The notes under the pieces: generated by a model
What the model was told of the DNA's origin: nothing
The model's database searches: none
What the model saw: the letters and a program-made list of their open reading frames with translations, nothing else
Assembly: GCA_949128115.1 (NCBI GenBank)
Contig: OX421962.1
Coordinates: forward strand, 103,136,836-103,200,835
Direction: 5' to 3'
Length of the DNA stretch: 64,000 nucleotides
From: Anaspis maculata
Lineage: Eukaryota > Arthropoda > Insecta > Coleoptera > Scraptiidae
Position numbers and translations under genes: made by a program
Shown: piece after piece, positions 9,601 through 21,236 of the stretch
How positions within the stretch are numbered: the stretch's first letter is position 1
Layout of the letters: each line of letters opens with the position of its first letter

Positions 9601-12600
9601 ACTCGGCGCCCACCAGGTGGGTCGAAACGCATCATCGAAGGGTCGCAACTCCATGTTCTCCAGGTGGATCGAGACGCAGCATTAACAGGTTTCAACTCAG
9701 CATCCTTGAAGTGGGTCGAAACTCTACTCCAACAGACCCACAAAAGCACTCGGCAACGGATACAAGTCGGGAACGGACGGCAGCCCAGGCAAATCGGTCC
9801 AGGTACAACGGCCAATCTTCAACGACACTCCATCCCAAGCCATTCGGAATCCATTTTTTGCATCCAAAACGACAGCAAACGGCGTATAGTCGTAAAAATA
9901 TTCCCATCAGAAAACTGGATCTAGCGGGAGTATGGGATGTCGCGCCGCGCCGGCAGACTGGTATGCGGGGTCGAGTACAAATAATGTGTGTTGGTATTTA
10001 ATTATGTTATAGAGATTTGCTCAGTTCTCACGTATGAATTGAATGACCAGCGACATCTTTTATTGATCACATGACTCTGAGTATCCACATAACTCAATTT
10101 CACGGCTTTGATTTATTTTCCCCCCGATTATTTTCGGCGCGTCAAAGGCCAAACCCTCAAGACCTCAAACCTTTTTGTTTTTTAATTGGTACAGCCCTCC
10201 TACAGTTCGGACAAAAATTTCGTTCACATCATGAATCAGATAGATTCAAATGGCTTGGCTCTTCCAGGTTTGTGTGAGAGACCTTCTCGCGCTTGGCATT
10301 TCCCCAATTACCGCAGTTTCCCGCAAATATTGTCCGCAACTACGGCACCCGATTCGCGATGCTCGATGACCAGGTTCCGGACTATTCAGTCTTTGACAAC
10401 AAACGTCTTTGCAGATGGTTTGAGTCATAGTCCGTCCTGAAGCGGAAATCTCCTTTTTACTTTTTCTTTTATTTGGTTCTGTTGCTGCTTTTGTTTCACA
10501 TAGTTGCATGGTGCCATGTTACTGCGTTCTTTGGAGCTATAGCTTCTGCTTTGTATGCTACTGACGTCGAGTTAGTGGTTATTTCGCAATAACACACCTG
10601 GTCTCAACCCTTCTTTGAGCGCATGGGATCCTATTCCCAGCACTAGTTATTGCTATAGGGTAGCGTGTAGGAGGATTGCCGCAACGAGAAAGAGAAAGAA
10701 AAACCAATTTGAAGCACCTGCACAGATGAAAACCACTGAAACTTGCTGATTCATTCTGACAAAGGATTGCAATTTTTCACGATCAGGAAACACAAATAAA
10801 AAGAACTCCACTCAATCAAAGTGCAACTTTTGTTCGACAGTCTCTCGTGTCAATCAGTTTTGCACACCTGACTATACTTTAATTAATTGGGTCAAATCAA
10901 CGTTGCACTTGCCTTGATTCACGATGATCACTGCCGCTAACAACAATCAGCACGTCATCAACAATAATCGCGTCAACAACATCAACAGTTAACCCAGTCG
11001 GTAGCACGGTGAGCTCGGCCTCGCTTTCAAAGGTCCCGGGTTCAAATCCGCACTGGGCCAGATGGACTTTTTCACGCGTTTCTTAGTACTGAGGCATCTA
11101 CTATCGTGCGGTGATGCCCCGGGAAGAGGGATGAAACGAGAAAGCCATCGAAACAAAACCCCACTGATAAATCCCCCACTGATCCAAAGATGTAAATCTT
11201 ACAGTACTTCGTTGTTATCGTCCTCATTTTTATCGTTAAAGAAAAAACCCCGACGGCAAAAACCTGCTAATAACCTAGCTGTTGATGCAGGGCAAAAAAA
11301 AACCGTGAATGAACTCGTAACAAGGCGTCCTTTTTTCACCTCACTGGTGGTGTTTAGACCCAACTCCACTCTTCGCATGCTTGCACGCATCTCTTCTGCG
11401 TGCTTCTCGACATCTCTTCTCATGAGCCTTTCGCCTCACTCTCTAAATTTCTTCAGCTGAAGCTCAGCCTTCCTTTAAATATTAAATAATTCTGAGGTGA
11501 CCCCATTGCCACAATATACAGTTCATTTTTCTTTTAAAGTCCATTGTGGTGCAAATGACAGGCACTTTCGCATTGACGGTGAATGCAAAGGTGTGTGCCA
11601 TTTGCACCACAATGGACTTGGAAATGGACTGGAAATGGAATGAAAAAAAAAGGACTCTATATTTTTATACGATAAATTTCTCTAACTTTACAGCATAACT
11701 GGCGCCATGGGGATTTGCTTCCCATACCTGGGTGAATTCCAACCTGGAAAGTACAGAGAAACCATTTTGTGTTGGATGGAACTGTTCTGGACAATGGGCG
11801 TCATTGTCTTACCTGGTAGGCACCGCTTGTACAAATCCAAGGAGAAAAATGACACTCTCCATTAACCAAAGGATTGGCTCTTTAATTATTGAATGTGAAC
11901 TTGCAGGGATAGCGTGGATAATAATTCCTATGGAATTCGAGTACGTGGCTGACAATTTCAAATTCGCAAGTTGGAACCTGTTCGTCGCCACCTGCTCTGT
12001 CCCGAGCCTCTTGATAGGCTTCTGGCTGTTCTTCTTTCCGGAAAGCCCCAAGTTCTTGCTGGAGTGCGGCGAACCGGATGCAGCCCTTGAAGTTTTGAAA
12101 GACATGTACGCCAGCAACACCGGCGACAGTGCCGTGAATTTCCCCGTAAGTTGTTTCCAAAACTGAAATTCTTTGAATTCAACACCAATGAAAAATCGGT
12201 TTTCTGTCACAAATTGGGCAAATTCATGATCGACTGGTCAACCATAAACAAATCTAATCATTCAAGTCCACTTGATAGTGTATCGTTGTTGGCCTGGCTC
12301 TTGCACAATTTTACAATTTTGCATCATCAAATAAAACATCAATTTTTTTATGGGGTTTGGGATTTATTTATGTAGATTCTGTAGAAGTCTTGTTTTTGAG
12401 ACAATATTATTTACAGGTGATCAGTTTGCGAGAAAAGGTGCGGACAATGAGCGTGGTGTCTCAGCAGTCTTCGCGAAGCATAAGGAGTTTAAGGATAAGG
12501 AAGCCGAAGGAACTGAAACTTCTGCTGCAGGAAATCTGGGAGCAGACCAAGGCCCTGTGCAAACCACCTCATCTGAGGTACACCATCATCACGTGCCTGA

Positions 12601-15600
12601 TTCAATTCGGACTGACCACTAGGTGAGACATTTTTCAAGTGTTACAATGGGCATGTTCAGTGAACGACTGATATTAATTTCTTCTTTCAGTAGAATGTCT
12701 ACAAAAGCCGTATTGCAATATATAATTTTGTGTAGAAAATTTGGAACCGTCAACAATGAACTTGACTGGTCAATAATCATTACGGATTGTTCCAAAAATG
12801 TTACAAGGAATTAGGTGAATGTATAATCTAAAACGGGTGTGAGAAATAAAATTGTAACAGCGATGAATAGGTACATTTTCAAACAAAATAAATGTCACGT
12901 GAGGCAATTTCCATACAAAAAAATTAAGATAATAACAAAAACCATTAAATTGTTACAATAAAAAATCAGACTCTTGGAAAATTCATAACACTGCGTTTCT
13001 TCGTTGGCATTTCTGTGGTCTCAGTACCTGCGGTGTGGCCTGCTGAACGTCTACCGCTGAAAATTTGTGACGTAACCATGTGCTCAAATTCCTTGACCTT
13101 TTTTTACTTTGTTCGAAATAGCTACAAAAAAACAGGAAATAGGGACCACTCGTCAAAGGTTCTTAATCCATCAAAAGTAAAAAAAAAACTGAACATGCCC
13201 ATTGCGGTGCAACAGGACACCGCGTCATAACCTGCTATGATATCCAAGTTTTGCTAATTCTTTGCTCAAATTTTTTCTCTTCTTCAATTGATCTGAAATA
13301 AATATTTTTTCTAGTTACTACACGCTTATGATATGGTTCCCCGAGCTGTTCTACCGTTTCGAAGAGTTCGAATCGATGCACCCCAACATGAAGGCAACAG
13401 TGTGCGAAGTATCGTCCGTCGTAGTGCCAATCAACGCAACTTCCACACACAACGAGTTCTGCGGCGAGCCGCTGGCCGATTCGGTTTTCCTTCACACACT
13501 GATCATAGGCATCGCTTGCATCCCCACCAGTTTCTGGCTCCCTCTGTGCGTGCACAGGCTAGGCGCCAAGTTTTTCTTAGGTTGGTACCATCTGTTGGTT
13601 GCTTGGTGATTTTGAATCGTAAGCAACACTAATAATTGACACGCAAAATCGCCTAGAAATACAGCCTGCTGCAAATGAGATGTGAGCTATCTCTTTTGCA
13701 GCCGGCTGTACATGGTTCTTTGTTTTAAAGAACGCATAGAAATTGCCCCCTTCAATATTTGACCTGGAACAATAATTAGAAAGTGGTTTTGGTTACGTAC
13801 GTCATAGTAAATCTGATAAGAGGACATAAAGAAAATGTGTGTTGAAATCGCACCAGGGGCAGGGGTCCAAAAAGTCTTGTATTTTTTTCTGGAAGACGCT
13901 ATATATTTTTGACTTGAATTTGGAAGAGGACTTTCAAGAGAAGCGGAAAAGTATGTTATAATTTTCTATATTTTCATATTTATATACTATAGTTTGTTTG
14001 TTTGGTTTTCTCCTTATCGGCGTTTCTTGTGCCAAAGTAGTGACGAACCTGGTAGCTCCGAGCGAACACGCAGTCCACTCGACTAGTGGGCGTCAAGAGA
14101 AGCGCAAAAATATATTATAATTTTCTATATTTTCATATTCACTATAGTACGTCCAACTCTACTGTGATTACTCGATTAAAGTTACCTGGGAGTCTTGCCC
14201 GCGGCGCCCTTGAAAAGGAGAAAATCGGGAAATCATAGCTTACTCGAATCACACTTAAGGACGGCATTTCCTACTGTTTTTTCTTTGAACGTGAGTTTCA
14301 TGGGAACGGGTGTAATAGGAGAATTGAAAAAAAAAGAAGGGTAATCTAAAATTCATTATGAAAAGGTTTAAGTATTTTAAAATTTTCAAATTCGAAAAAC
14401 TCGAATCTTTTTAAAAAAAATTGTATGCATATTTTTGGAAAATTCTCTTGCCAGCCCAGATTTGAATAACTCATTTCTTGTTACATTTTTAGCTGCACAG
14501 ATTTAGCAGAAACTCACGCCACAAGAATCTATCTGTTTCTCTTTCGCTCTTAAGCTAATCCGCAGTCTGTTTCAGTCATTTTTTATGCTAGGAAATGCCA
14601 TCCTCAAGTTGGACGTACTATAGTTTGTAACGGTGATGAAGGCTTTCAAAGTTGAACTTTGAAAATCGATTTTTCGTCATGACTTTTGAACTTCTCAACC
14701 GATTTCGTTCAAATTTGAACCAAATTTCACAAAAAAAGGTCTCGGTCCAATAAAATGCGTTTGATCAAATTTTTTTAGGGGCGTAGATAATGCGGAGGTG
14801 TCCCCCTTTTCTTATTTCCACCCCCAAGCTATTTTTGAAAATTGTTCATACGTTTTAATTCAATGTTCAATTCATGAAAAAGGTTTTTTTGGAAATTTTG
14901 GGACATTACCTTCAAGAAACTAAAAATTTTGTTTTCTGAAAACGTGTTGATTTCTGAGCTAAAATGGTGGTCTCCTAGTCCAACTTAAAACACCTAGAAG
15001 ACTTATTTCAATACGCTCAATTATTGAGACGTAGATTGGTGTAAGTCAGGGCGCCGTTGCCATGGCAAACAGTGAATACAAACTCGGAATGACCGTTGAC
15101 GTTGACCACACTTTTACTTTTGAACTCACTTGATCCTTTTTGCACGGTGTTCCGCTGAGAAAAGGGTGATTTCTACCTGGAACGGCCTTTTATACGTTTT
15201 GTTGCTTGACAGCCCGCAACTTTGTATATTGTTGACGATTTTTGACACAAGTGATGTCAACTCGGATGTCAACGTCAACTGTCGTTTCGGGTTTGCATCC
15301 AATGGGTGTCATGGCAACGGCGCGGCGCCCTGATCTACACCAATCTACGTCATCACTGATTGAGTTTACTAAGAAATCATGAGTTTTCTTAGATTTAAAT
15401 TTTTGTGCCCTCGGAAGTGGTGTTTCTTGGATGTTTTTCATTGTTTCAAATATTTCGAAAACGAAGCCTTCAATCACAATTTCATAGAAGCAGCCTTTGC
15501 TTCTAAATTGAACGATGAATTCAAAACTTTTTGAGAAATAACTAGAGGTAAAAATAGGAGAGCAAAGCTGGATTCCCAGTTGCGAATATTCGGACAGAAA

Positions 15601-18264
15601 ATGCGAAATTTATTGTCAAAGTCGTCATATTGGCCAATCAGAGCCCTCGAATTCAAAATTTGACACATAAAATCGCATTTTCTGTCCCAATATTTGCATC
15701 TGAGAACCCAGCTTAAAAGGGGGGGGGGGGGCACCCAACATTATCTAGATCCCTGCAAAAGTTTTGATGGGAATCGTTATTATTATTCAATATAGAGACT
15801 CATTTTAGTGAACTTCGGTTGAAGTTTGGACAAAATCGATTGAGAACTTGAAAAATTATGACGAAAAAATATTTTTGAAGTTCATTTTTTTTTTTAATTT
15901 TGCATCAACACCTAAGGGTTATTAGCAATTTGGCCTTGCGATTTAGCATTGGCCACTTTCACTTTTGAAGGCCTATAAATCTCCGTTATTATTTGTTTCT
16001 GTTCTGGTATTATATATTTTTTTTTTTGAGAAAAACCCACTTATTTTGCAGTTCTCTATCACTTCCTGAAAGGACGCGATTTGAGTTTGCACCCTGTAGA
16101 TAGGTATATTGTAATTCAAAAACCGCCCCAGTCTGTAATTTTTCCGTATTATTCTATACTACAATTCTGATTTTTTATGGAATGTTAAAGACTACTTCAT
16201 CCATCTTTTGCACAGATCATCGAGCTCCTCGCTCTTATAGAAGCTTTAATTTTTCCGTATTATTCTATACTACAATTCTGATTTTTTATGGAATGTTAAA
16301 GACTACTTCATCCATCTTTTGCACAGATCATCGAGCTCCTCGCTCTTATAGAAGCTTTTGGTAGTGATATCAACTTTTGATTTTCAGCGGAACTAATTTC
16401 AAATGAAATACTTATTTTTCGATTTTTAGATACAGATTTCTGTTACGATTACAATGGTGTTTTTTAAATACGATTTTATCTCGGATTTCATACAGATTGA
16501 GATTTGAAGAGTTCGGATGACCAAATCTAAATTACTGCTTGGGATGATCGTGATCAAACAAAAAATTGGCATTTAAAGTTTGTTATGTTGATACCATTGC
16601 ATCGCCACTAATAAGTTTTGCCGCCAAAAATACTATAGGTCCTCGTTAGGGGTTGCTTGGCGAGATTGTCAGTCGTTGGACATCAGATTCACCAATTTAG
16701 CTCATTTTCACCTTTTTAGCCGCCAAAGTCTTCAAGAATTGCGAATTACCAATTCCAGCCAGTCATAATTTTTGTTCATTGATATTTCTGGAAACAATTT
16801 TTTGATGTACCTACTGCTAACATTCACAAATGCGCTGTGAAAAACTCATTGGGGAAAACCCGCCGGTTTATTAATAAATATTAATTTATTAATATATAAA
16901 TCTTAGGAAACAAATTTCTATGTGCCTTCTAAAATGAACGGCCCAAGAGGCGAGACGATTTGGATCTTCCGTACATATCTGTGCTAATTTGAACTTTCAG
17001 TTTTCAGTTTACTGGTGGCGGGAGCAGTGACGTTTGGCCTATACTTCGTCAATTCGACCACTACCAATCTAGTGCTGTCTTGCATATTCGAGGCACTGAC
17101 TAGCTTAGGTATCAGCACGGTATACTGCGTGATGGTAGATTTGTTCCCCACAAATTTAAGGTGAGTAAGCAGTATTTAGCGTTTGTAACATGCAATCGGT
17201 AGAATTTGGCTGGCAGCCCAGTCTCTATAGTTCTTCTTCCGCCAGGTTGTAAGGTCCTAGCCGTCCTAATACTCCTCCCGATCCCAGAACCAACCGTGGG
17301 TTCCACCGAAATATTCAACCAGTTGATAGCTGAGTCGAGATTTCTTTTGGTGGATTCTAACCAAATGATCAATATGAATTCAGGTTTCACGCTGAGTAAT
17401 TAACGAAAGAGTGGTATACGAGTACTTGCGATTTAACGTATTTTCCATAATGGATCTACCAGCATTGACCAGAGAAAAATCCGTTTAATCACGGTTTAGC
17501 CTCAACCACTCTTAATTTTTTGGTGGAATCCGTGGCAAGTGTATATAATGCCACAAGTATTCGGAAATATGCTGCATTGTGTGTTTTTCCCGTGACTTTC
17601 AATCATAAGTAGTAAATATTCATGGACTGTAGACTGCTTATAAGACACAACCTGACAACGGTCAATGCCTATTAGACGATGACCCACCTAGTGCGCAAGC
17701 GCAGAACAGCTAGGTTTCGTCAACAGTCTCCCAGCTCTAACTCCAGCCGTTCCCGCCCAAATTTTGAACTTTTTTCTTCTGAAAAAAATCTTTTGCGACA
17801 AAATGTTTCTACGCCTGTAGTGATCTCAGTTTGCTCCTCGGTTTGCTCTGTTTTGAACAAATAAAAAAAGGTGATGTAAGAAACATTATAGAGGACACCA
17901 TACTGATTTACATACCTGATATAATTCTAATATAATATCGAGTATAATATTAATGCAGTAAAGTAGATGGAAGGATATTTATTTCAGAACTTTACTAATG
18001 TTGACATTTTCAGGGTAATGGCTGCAGCTCTATCCCTCACGTTCGGTCGAGGAGGCGCCCTCATAGGGAACTTGCTCTTCGGCTTCTTGATAGACTTGAA
18101 TTGCGTCGTGCCCATCGTCCTGTTCGCGGCCATGTTGCTAGGTAATGAATCCAAATCTACCCATCCAGGAGACAAACGACGCTCATCCATAACGTTTTCT
18201 AATTACAGGAAGTGGGCTGCTCTGTCTCCTTCTGCCAAACACGGGACAAGGCGCCTTAGATTGA
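6493..18264 (+). CDS. SV2-like major facilitator transporter, eight exons, 5' end missing
   Basis: Exons 6493-6655, 11694-11815, 11907-12145, 12417-12622, 13315-13580, 17001-17160, 18014-18141 and 18209-18264 all have GT-AG borders and matching phases. Together they encode about 445 residues ending at TGA 18262-18264. The first exon carries MFS motif A (GSYFWGCLADTKGRK). Later exons carry the SV2-type signatures FFPESPKFLLECGE, SYYTLMIWFPELF and a cysteine-bearing extracellular loop (CEVSSVVV...NATSTHNEFCGEP). Family members are roughly 530-560 residues with 12 helices, so about 100 N-terminal residues including helix 1 are absent and must lie left of Gypsy-A. Such proteins are membrane transporters of the synaptic vesicle glycoprotein 2 group; the substrate is unknown. 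No frame break is seen, so the gene looks functional if the upstream exons are spliced across the retrotransposon. Confidence 0.9.
7137..7301. mobile_element. 165-bp palindromic MITE in transporter intron
   Basis: GGCCGCTATTCTTGAATCG begins one end and its reverse complement closes the other, with about 40 bp of near-perfect terminal inverted repeat. CAG flanks both sides (7134-7136 and 7302-7304), a likely 3-bp target duplication. Size and 3-bp TSD suggest a PIF/Harbinger-type non-autonomous element. Confidence 0.75.
7305..9190. other. Intronic sequence with a weak palindrome, no gene seen
   Basis: The open frame at 7443-7763 resembles no family I know and sits inside an intron. A weak inverted repeat (CTGTCTGATTTC near 7873, GAAATCAGACAG near 7981) may be an old MITE. 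A T/G-rich stretch lies near 8280-8360. I see nothing else that can be supported. Confidence 0.4.
9195..9735 (+). repeat. 46-bp minisatellite, about 12 units
   Basis: The motif (A/G)TCGAAACTCATC recurs at about 9207, 9252, 9300, 9344, 9389, 9437, 9481, 9530, 9574, 9620, 9668 and 9715, so the period is 44-49 bp. Each unit also carries a TCAACTC half. Part of the array is open for 196 codons, but it lies within an intron, so I do not call a gene. Confidence 0.8.
10993..11057 (+). repeat. tRNA-like head of a possible SINE
   Basis: A B-box-like GGTTCAAATCC (11039-11049) follows an A-box-like GGTAGCACGGTGAG. The ends CCCAGTC and CACTGGG can pair at six of seven positions, as an acceptor stem would. 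The T-stem pairs poorly. This is a tRNA-derived SINE pattern rather than a functional tRNA. The tail end is not clear and may run to about 11180. Confidence 0.45.
11539..11617. repeat. Short palindromic MITE remnant
   Basis: GTCCATTGTGGTGCAAATG at the left pairs with CATTTGCACCACAATGGAC at the right around a 41-base centre. It lies just before the acceptor of the second transporter exon in the window. Confidence 0.6.
11694..11815 (+). CDS. Transporter exon: ITGAMGICFPYLGEF segment
   Basis: The acceptor is TTTACAG at 11687-11693 and the donor GT is at 11816. The first base completes the Ala codon of the previous exon. The exon encodes the conserved loop and helix up to FWTMGVIVLP. Confidence 0.9.
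11907..12145 (+). CDS. Transporter exon: helices and PESPKF loop
   Basis: The acceptor is CTTGCAG and the donor is GTAAG at 12146. It follows a short 91-bp intron. It encodes GIAWIIIP, a helix LFVATCSVPSLLIGFW, then FFPESPKFLLECGEPD and the start of the cytoplasmic loop. It ends in phase 0. Confidence 0.92.
12417..12622 (+). CDS. Transporter exon: basic central cytoplasmic loop
   Basis: The acceptor is TTTACAG and the donor is GTGAG at 12623. It encodes a Ser/Arg/Lys-rich cytoplasmic loop (VISLREKVRTMSVVSQQSSR) followed by the start of helix 7 (RYTIITCLIQFGLTT). It ends two bases into a Ser codon. Confidence 0.9.
13315..13580 (+). CDS. Transporter exon: helix 7, long luminal loop, helix 8
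   Basis: The acceptor is TTTTCTAG and the donor is GTTGG at 13581. It encodes SYYTLMIWFPELFYRFEEFE, a loop with cysteines and an NAT glycosylation sequon, and the next helix (FLHTLIIGIACIPTSFW). This pattern is characteristic of SV2-like proteins. Confidence 0.92.
13581..14620. other. Intron 5, left part: 55-bp direct repeat
   Basis: Two copies of an AAGAGAAGCG(C/G)AAAA...ATATTTTCATAT segment, at about 13933-13990 and 14094-14150, flank about 100 bp of unrelated sequence. No coding potential is seen. Confidence 0.5.
15016..15364. mobile_element. MITE nested in foldback arm
   Basis: ACGTAGATTGGTGTA at the left and TACACCAATCTACGT at the right are perfect inverted repeats. They continue inward through CAGGGCGCCGTTGCCATG with small differences. 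Outward extension to CTCAAT/ATTGAG is imperfect. The centre has no ORF of note. Confidence 0.7.
15565..15716. mobile_element. Second MITE nested in the same foldback
   Basis: AAGCTGGATTCCCAG...GACAGAAAATGCGA pairs with TCGCATTTTCTGTC...CTGAGAACCCAGCTT. The element is about 150 bp. A run of 13 G bases (15720-15732) follows it. Confidence 0.65.
16136..16357 (+). repeat. Perfect 111-bp tandem duplication
   Basis: Bases 16136-16246 and 16247-16357 appear identical on reading. Identity over the full unit points to a very recent duplication, or an assembly artefact, within intron 5. Confidence 0.85.
17001..17160 (+). CDS. Transporter exon: helices 9-10
   Basis: Of two nearby AG acceptors, only the one at 16999-17000 keeps the frame. 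The donor is GTGAG at 17161. It encodes VFSLLVAGAVTFGLYF and a second helix ending VDLFPTNL, matching the MFS pattern before helix 11. Confidence 0.9.
17296..17530. mobile_element. Degenerate MITE with GGTTCCACC ends
   Basis: The ends CGTGGGTTCCACCGAAA and TTTTTTGGTGGAATCCGTGG are about 80% complementary and resemble the ends of the MITE at 45436-45578. It is old and lies in transporter intron 6. Confidence 0.4.
18014..18141 (+). CDS. Transporter exon: helix 11 and start of helix 12
   Basis: The acceptor is TTTTCAG and the donor is GTAATG at 18142. It encodes RVMAAALSLTFGRGGALIGN and then FGFLIDLNCVVPIVLFAAMLL. The RGGALIGN motif is typical of this transporter group. Confidence 0.9.
18209..18264 (+). 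CDS. Transporter last exon with stop codon
   Basis: The acceptor is AATTACAG after a 67-bp intron. It encodes GSGLLCLLLPNTGQGALD and then TGA. The LLPNTG ending is the usual C-terminus of MFS/SV2-like proteins. Confidence 0.9.
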
Positions 18265-18900
18265 GAGAGCATCATTAGTTTTGATCAACGAAATTCTCAT
18301 AAGCATACATTTGTGATAATTCTGTAATTTTTTTCTCATTTCTCTACTTTACAGTCTTTTGTGCATTCGATGATCGATCTTATTTTTGTATAAGTACCTA
18401 CTTTAGTTAGTTCCAATCGTAGGCGTAAGGATATTTATTTATATTATTTATTTTGTAGTGTTAAGAGGTAATCCTGGAAAAAAGACGATTTATAACATGT
18501 TTTAGCACAATTATTAGATCAATCATATTGATTTGTCTTGAGCAATACCCCTATGTTATTATGCAAGGAGTTGTAGTAAATCTCTCACATTGTTTGCAAA
18601 AGTACTTATTATACGTGTAATTATATATTTTTTTAAATATGGAAAATGATGTGCCTACATATCGAAGCTTAAACAATATTCACGTGGTGTGGAAGCGGAG
18701 CTCTTTGTTGGAGCGATACGTGCAGCTCAGTATTATGAAAGGTTTTTGTATGTGTTCTTGTTTAGTTGATTGATATACCTTATACATATTATACATAATT
18801 ATCATTTTTATTTCCTGATTACGTAAACGATATTGATGGTCACATGGACAGCTCTCGGCTGTTTTAGAACAAAACTATTTTTATCAATAAAGTAATATAT
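18265..18900 (+). other. Transporter 3' untranslated region
   Basis: This AT-rich, non-coding stretch follows the stop codon. It ends shortly after the AATAAA at 18886-18891, which gives a 3' UTR of about 640 bp. Confidence 0.7.
18886..18891 (+). terminator. Polyadenylation signal of the transporter gene
   Basis: AATAAA is followed by T-rich sequence. It is the first canonical signal after the stop codon in a suitable context. Confidence 0.65.
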
Positions 18901-20839
18901 TTATTGAAATTTTCGTTTGTTTTCTCGCCCAGAGTCGTTCCAGTGATTTCTACGGGCTGAATAGTTATGATAGTCAAGATCGAAGATGAAATAAAAATAA
19001 TCTGCTGTGGCACCACAATCAACTCCCTGCGAGTATCCAGGGCGGAAGGATGAGGTTTTTAGAAAAAGAGGTTTGCTAGAGCTCTTTTAACGCTGAGAGG
19101 AGATAGAAGAGGCCACAGTGGGGTTATAAGTAGCACATGAAGATGAAGGCACGAGGGGGTCTAATCTGATCAGGTTCTGAAAAACCCAAAAACGCACAAG
19201 GAAGCTTATTCCTATAGTTCCACAAGGAGCCAAGGAGGCTTATCGGGGCTTCAAACGACTGTTACGGAACTTTTCTTTTTATTTTCATCATCCTATTATC
19301 TTCAAGTCTTCTGCCGTAACAGGTGAGATATAATTTGTCTAGCTATTCCTTCTAGCCTTTCTAGTGAGGCTGTGAATTGAGAAGATGGTGTCAAAAATGT
19401 CAAAAAAGTTGACATCCGTCAAAAAATGATGATGATATTGAAAAACTAATGTCACCAAAAAAACCGCAATGACCCAAATCGTTATACCCCCTGAAGGAAT
19501 TTTCTAATTTAGAGCCAGGGAAAAATTGTGAAAGAATTCCACTTTCTTTGGAACACCCCGTATACAAGTGGTGCTACTTAAAAAATCAAATTATAGGCTG
19601 CTCTGTGGGAATGGGGTACCCTGTATAGGGGAAAAAACTTCTCTAACTGCACTTTGGTCCATCATTTATAATGACCTTTAGTTCACTTCGGTATCAAACG
19701 GCGTAGGTGTGCAGTCGAGGTCTCCCATATCAAAGACGACTGACCCTGTTTAGACAAAGAAATAAAAACTGATTTCAATAATGTAATTCATATTTCAGTG
19801 ATAGTATAGCACCACTGAATGGTACATGGTAATTGGTAACTGTTCATCACCAAAAAGATTGAATCTCTGACCGTGGGTTCCACAAAACAGATAATACGAG
19901 ATTAGTTGATTTGCGATTTTTGTTTGTCAATTTGTAGCTGACTGATAAATGGAAATGCTGGTTTATCCCTCAATAATGGAAATATGATGGGTCTAGTACA
20001 GATTTCAGGCATTTTTTGTGAGTAATCACCTAGCATTCAGCAGAAAAAAGTTCAGTTATTCTGCAATCTGCTTTGATCGCTGATCATCTTTTTTGTGGAA
20101 CTGACGGTGAAAGTGAAATTTTGAAATTTCGTAATCTCTGAGTTACACTTTGGCCGGTCACATTAGATCCATATTCTCACTCAGGGTGATCGTAGAAGAC
20201 TCACTCATGCATTAAACGTGATGTTTCCAACAACAAAAAATTGCATTCTCCCAGTCCACGTAACCTGCCAGGAGGGTCACAGCTTTTTTTTCGATTTCTG
20301 GAACCAGTATTACAAATAAAATGGTATGATGTACTTCAAAAAATTAATTACTGCATGGAATGGTGAGAAAGAGCTTGCACTTCCAACGACCCCTTCAAAA
20401 AAATGAAGCGTGGCACCAGCGGAATCACGCCGGTCGGCGCCGACGTGAGACGCCGCGGGACCGCGAGTCACATGGCACTCAACGTGTTAATCATTGTCAG
20501 CAAATTGAGATATGTTCACTGGTGAATATTGGCTTAGTGACCACGGAAAACACAAGTTTCACGAAAGATTATGGGAACATGTTTAGACCACAACAGCTTG
20601 TATGCATTTTCCGTGGTCATTCAACCAGCACTTACCTAGAATCCATCAGAGAAAATGTCTCAATTAGCTAACAATAATTAAATTCGCTGGTGGAACTGGA
20701 TGTTATTGAAAGACCCTCTAGTTGTATGGATATATTTAATATGAAAATTTTGAATAGAGGTGAACAATAACAAAAAAATCGGTTCAAGTAGTAGTAGTAT
20801 TGTATTGTATTGTGCGTCGATCAGACACTATTTCTCAGG

Positions 20840-20945
20840 GGCCTGTAGTGTAATCCTGGTCACGGCACCATTCTGTGATGTATCCTGGTCGCGGCACCAC
20901 TTCTGTAGTGTAATCCATCCTGGTCACAGCACCAATTCGGTAATG
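20840..20945 (+). repeat. Minisatellite, three units
   Basis: Three imperfect copies of ATCCTGGTCACGGCACCA plus a spacer run in tandem with a period of about 33-40 bp. Confidence 0.6.
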
Positions 20946-21236
20946 TAAGTTTTCGATGTTGTTCCCTTCTTGACGTTGTTTACCTTTTACCTACGTTGTG
21001 TTGTTCAGTTCTTACTCGAGATGAGAATGTGTCGTTGGGGATGAGGTTTGATTCTTGAATGAAACGCGAATGGAATGCAAGAGTGATAAAATGACACAAC
21101 GTGAATGAAGAACAACAAATCACAAACAAGAAAGATCATTACAAATTAGTTAAACAATGCAAGAATTCACAACAATGAAATTAACACAAAATCAGATTAC
21201 AAGACAAAACAAGAGATCATGAAACATGTCAAACTG

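Larger units (their letters stand above)
14626..15985. mobile_element. Foldback element in transporter intron 5, with nested MITEs
   Basis: The outer arms are inverted copies: the left reads AAGGCTTTCAAAGTTG...TTTTCGTCAT and the right reads ATGACGAAAA...GAAGGCCTATAAATCTCCG. The arms resemble those of the foldbacks at 38459-39446 and 59672-61784, defining one family. Two MITEs interrupt it (15016-15364 and 15565-15716). No transposase is visible. Confidence 0.65.

Noticed and set aside
9334..9924. 196-codon ORF as a repeat protein
   Set aside because: It is formed by a 46-bp minisatellite inside an intron; unit length varies and no start context or domain is seen.
10993..11057. Functional tRNA gene
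   Set aside because: The T-stem does not pair and no clear anticodon arm forms; a SINE head fits better.
20390..20490. piggyBac-type end (CACTCAACGTGTTAA)
   Set aside because: Only one end is seen and there is no second TTAA-flanked terminus.
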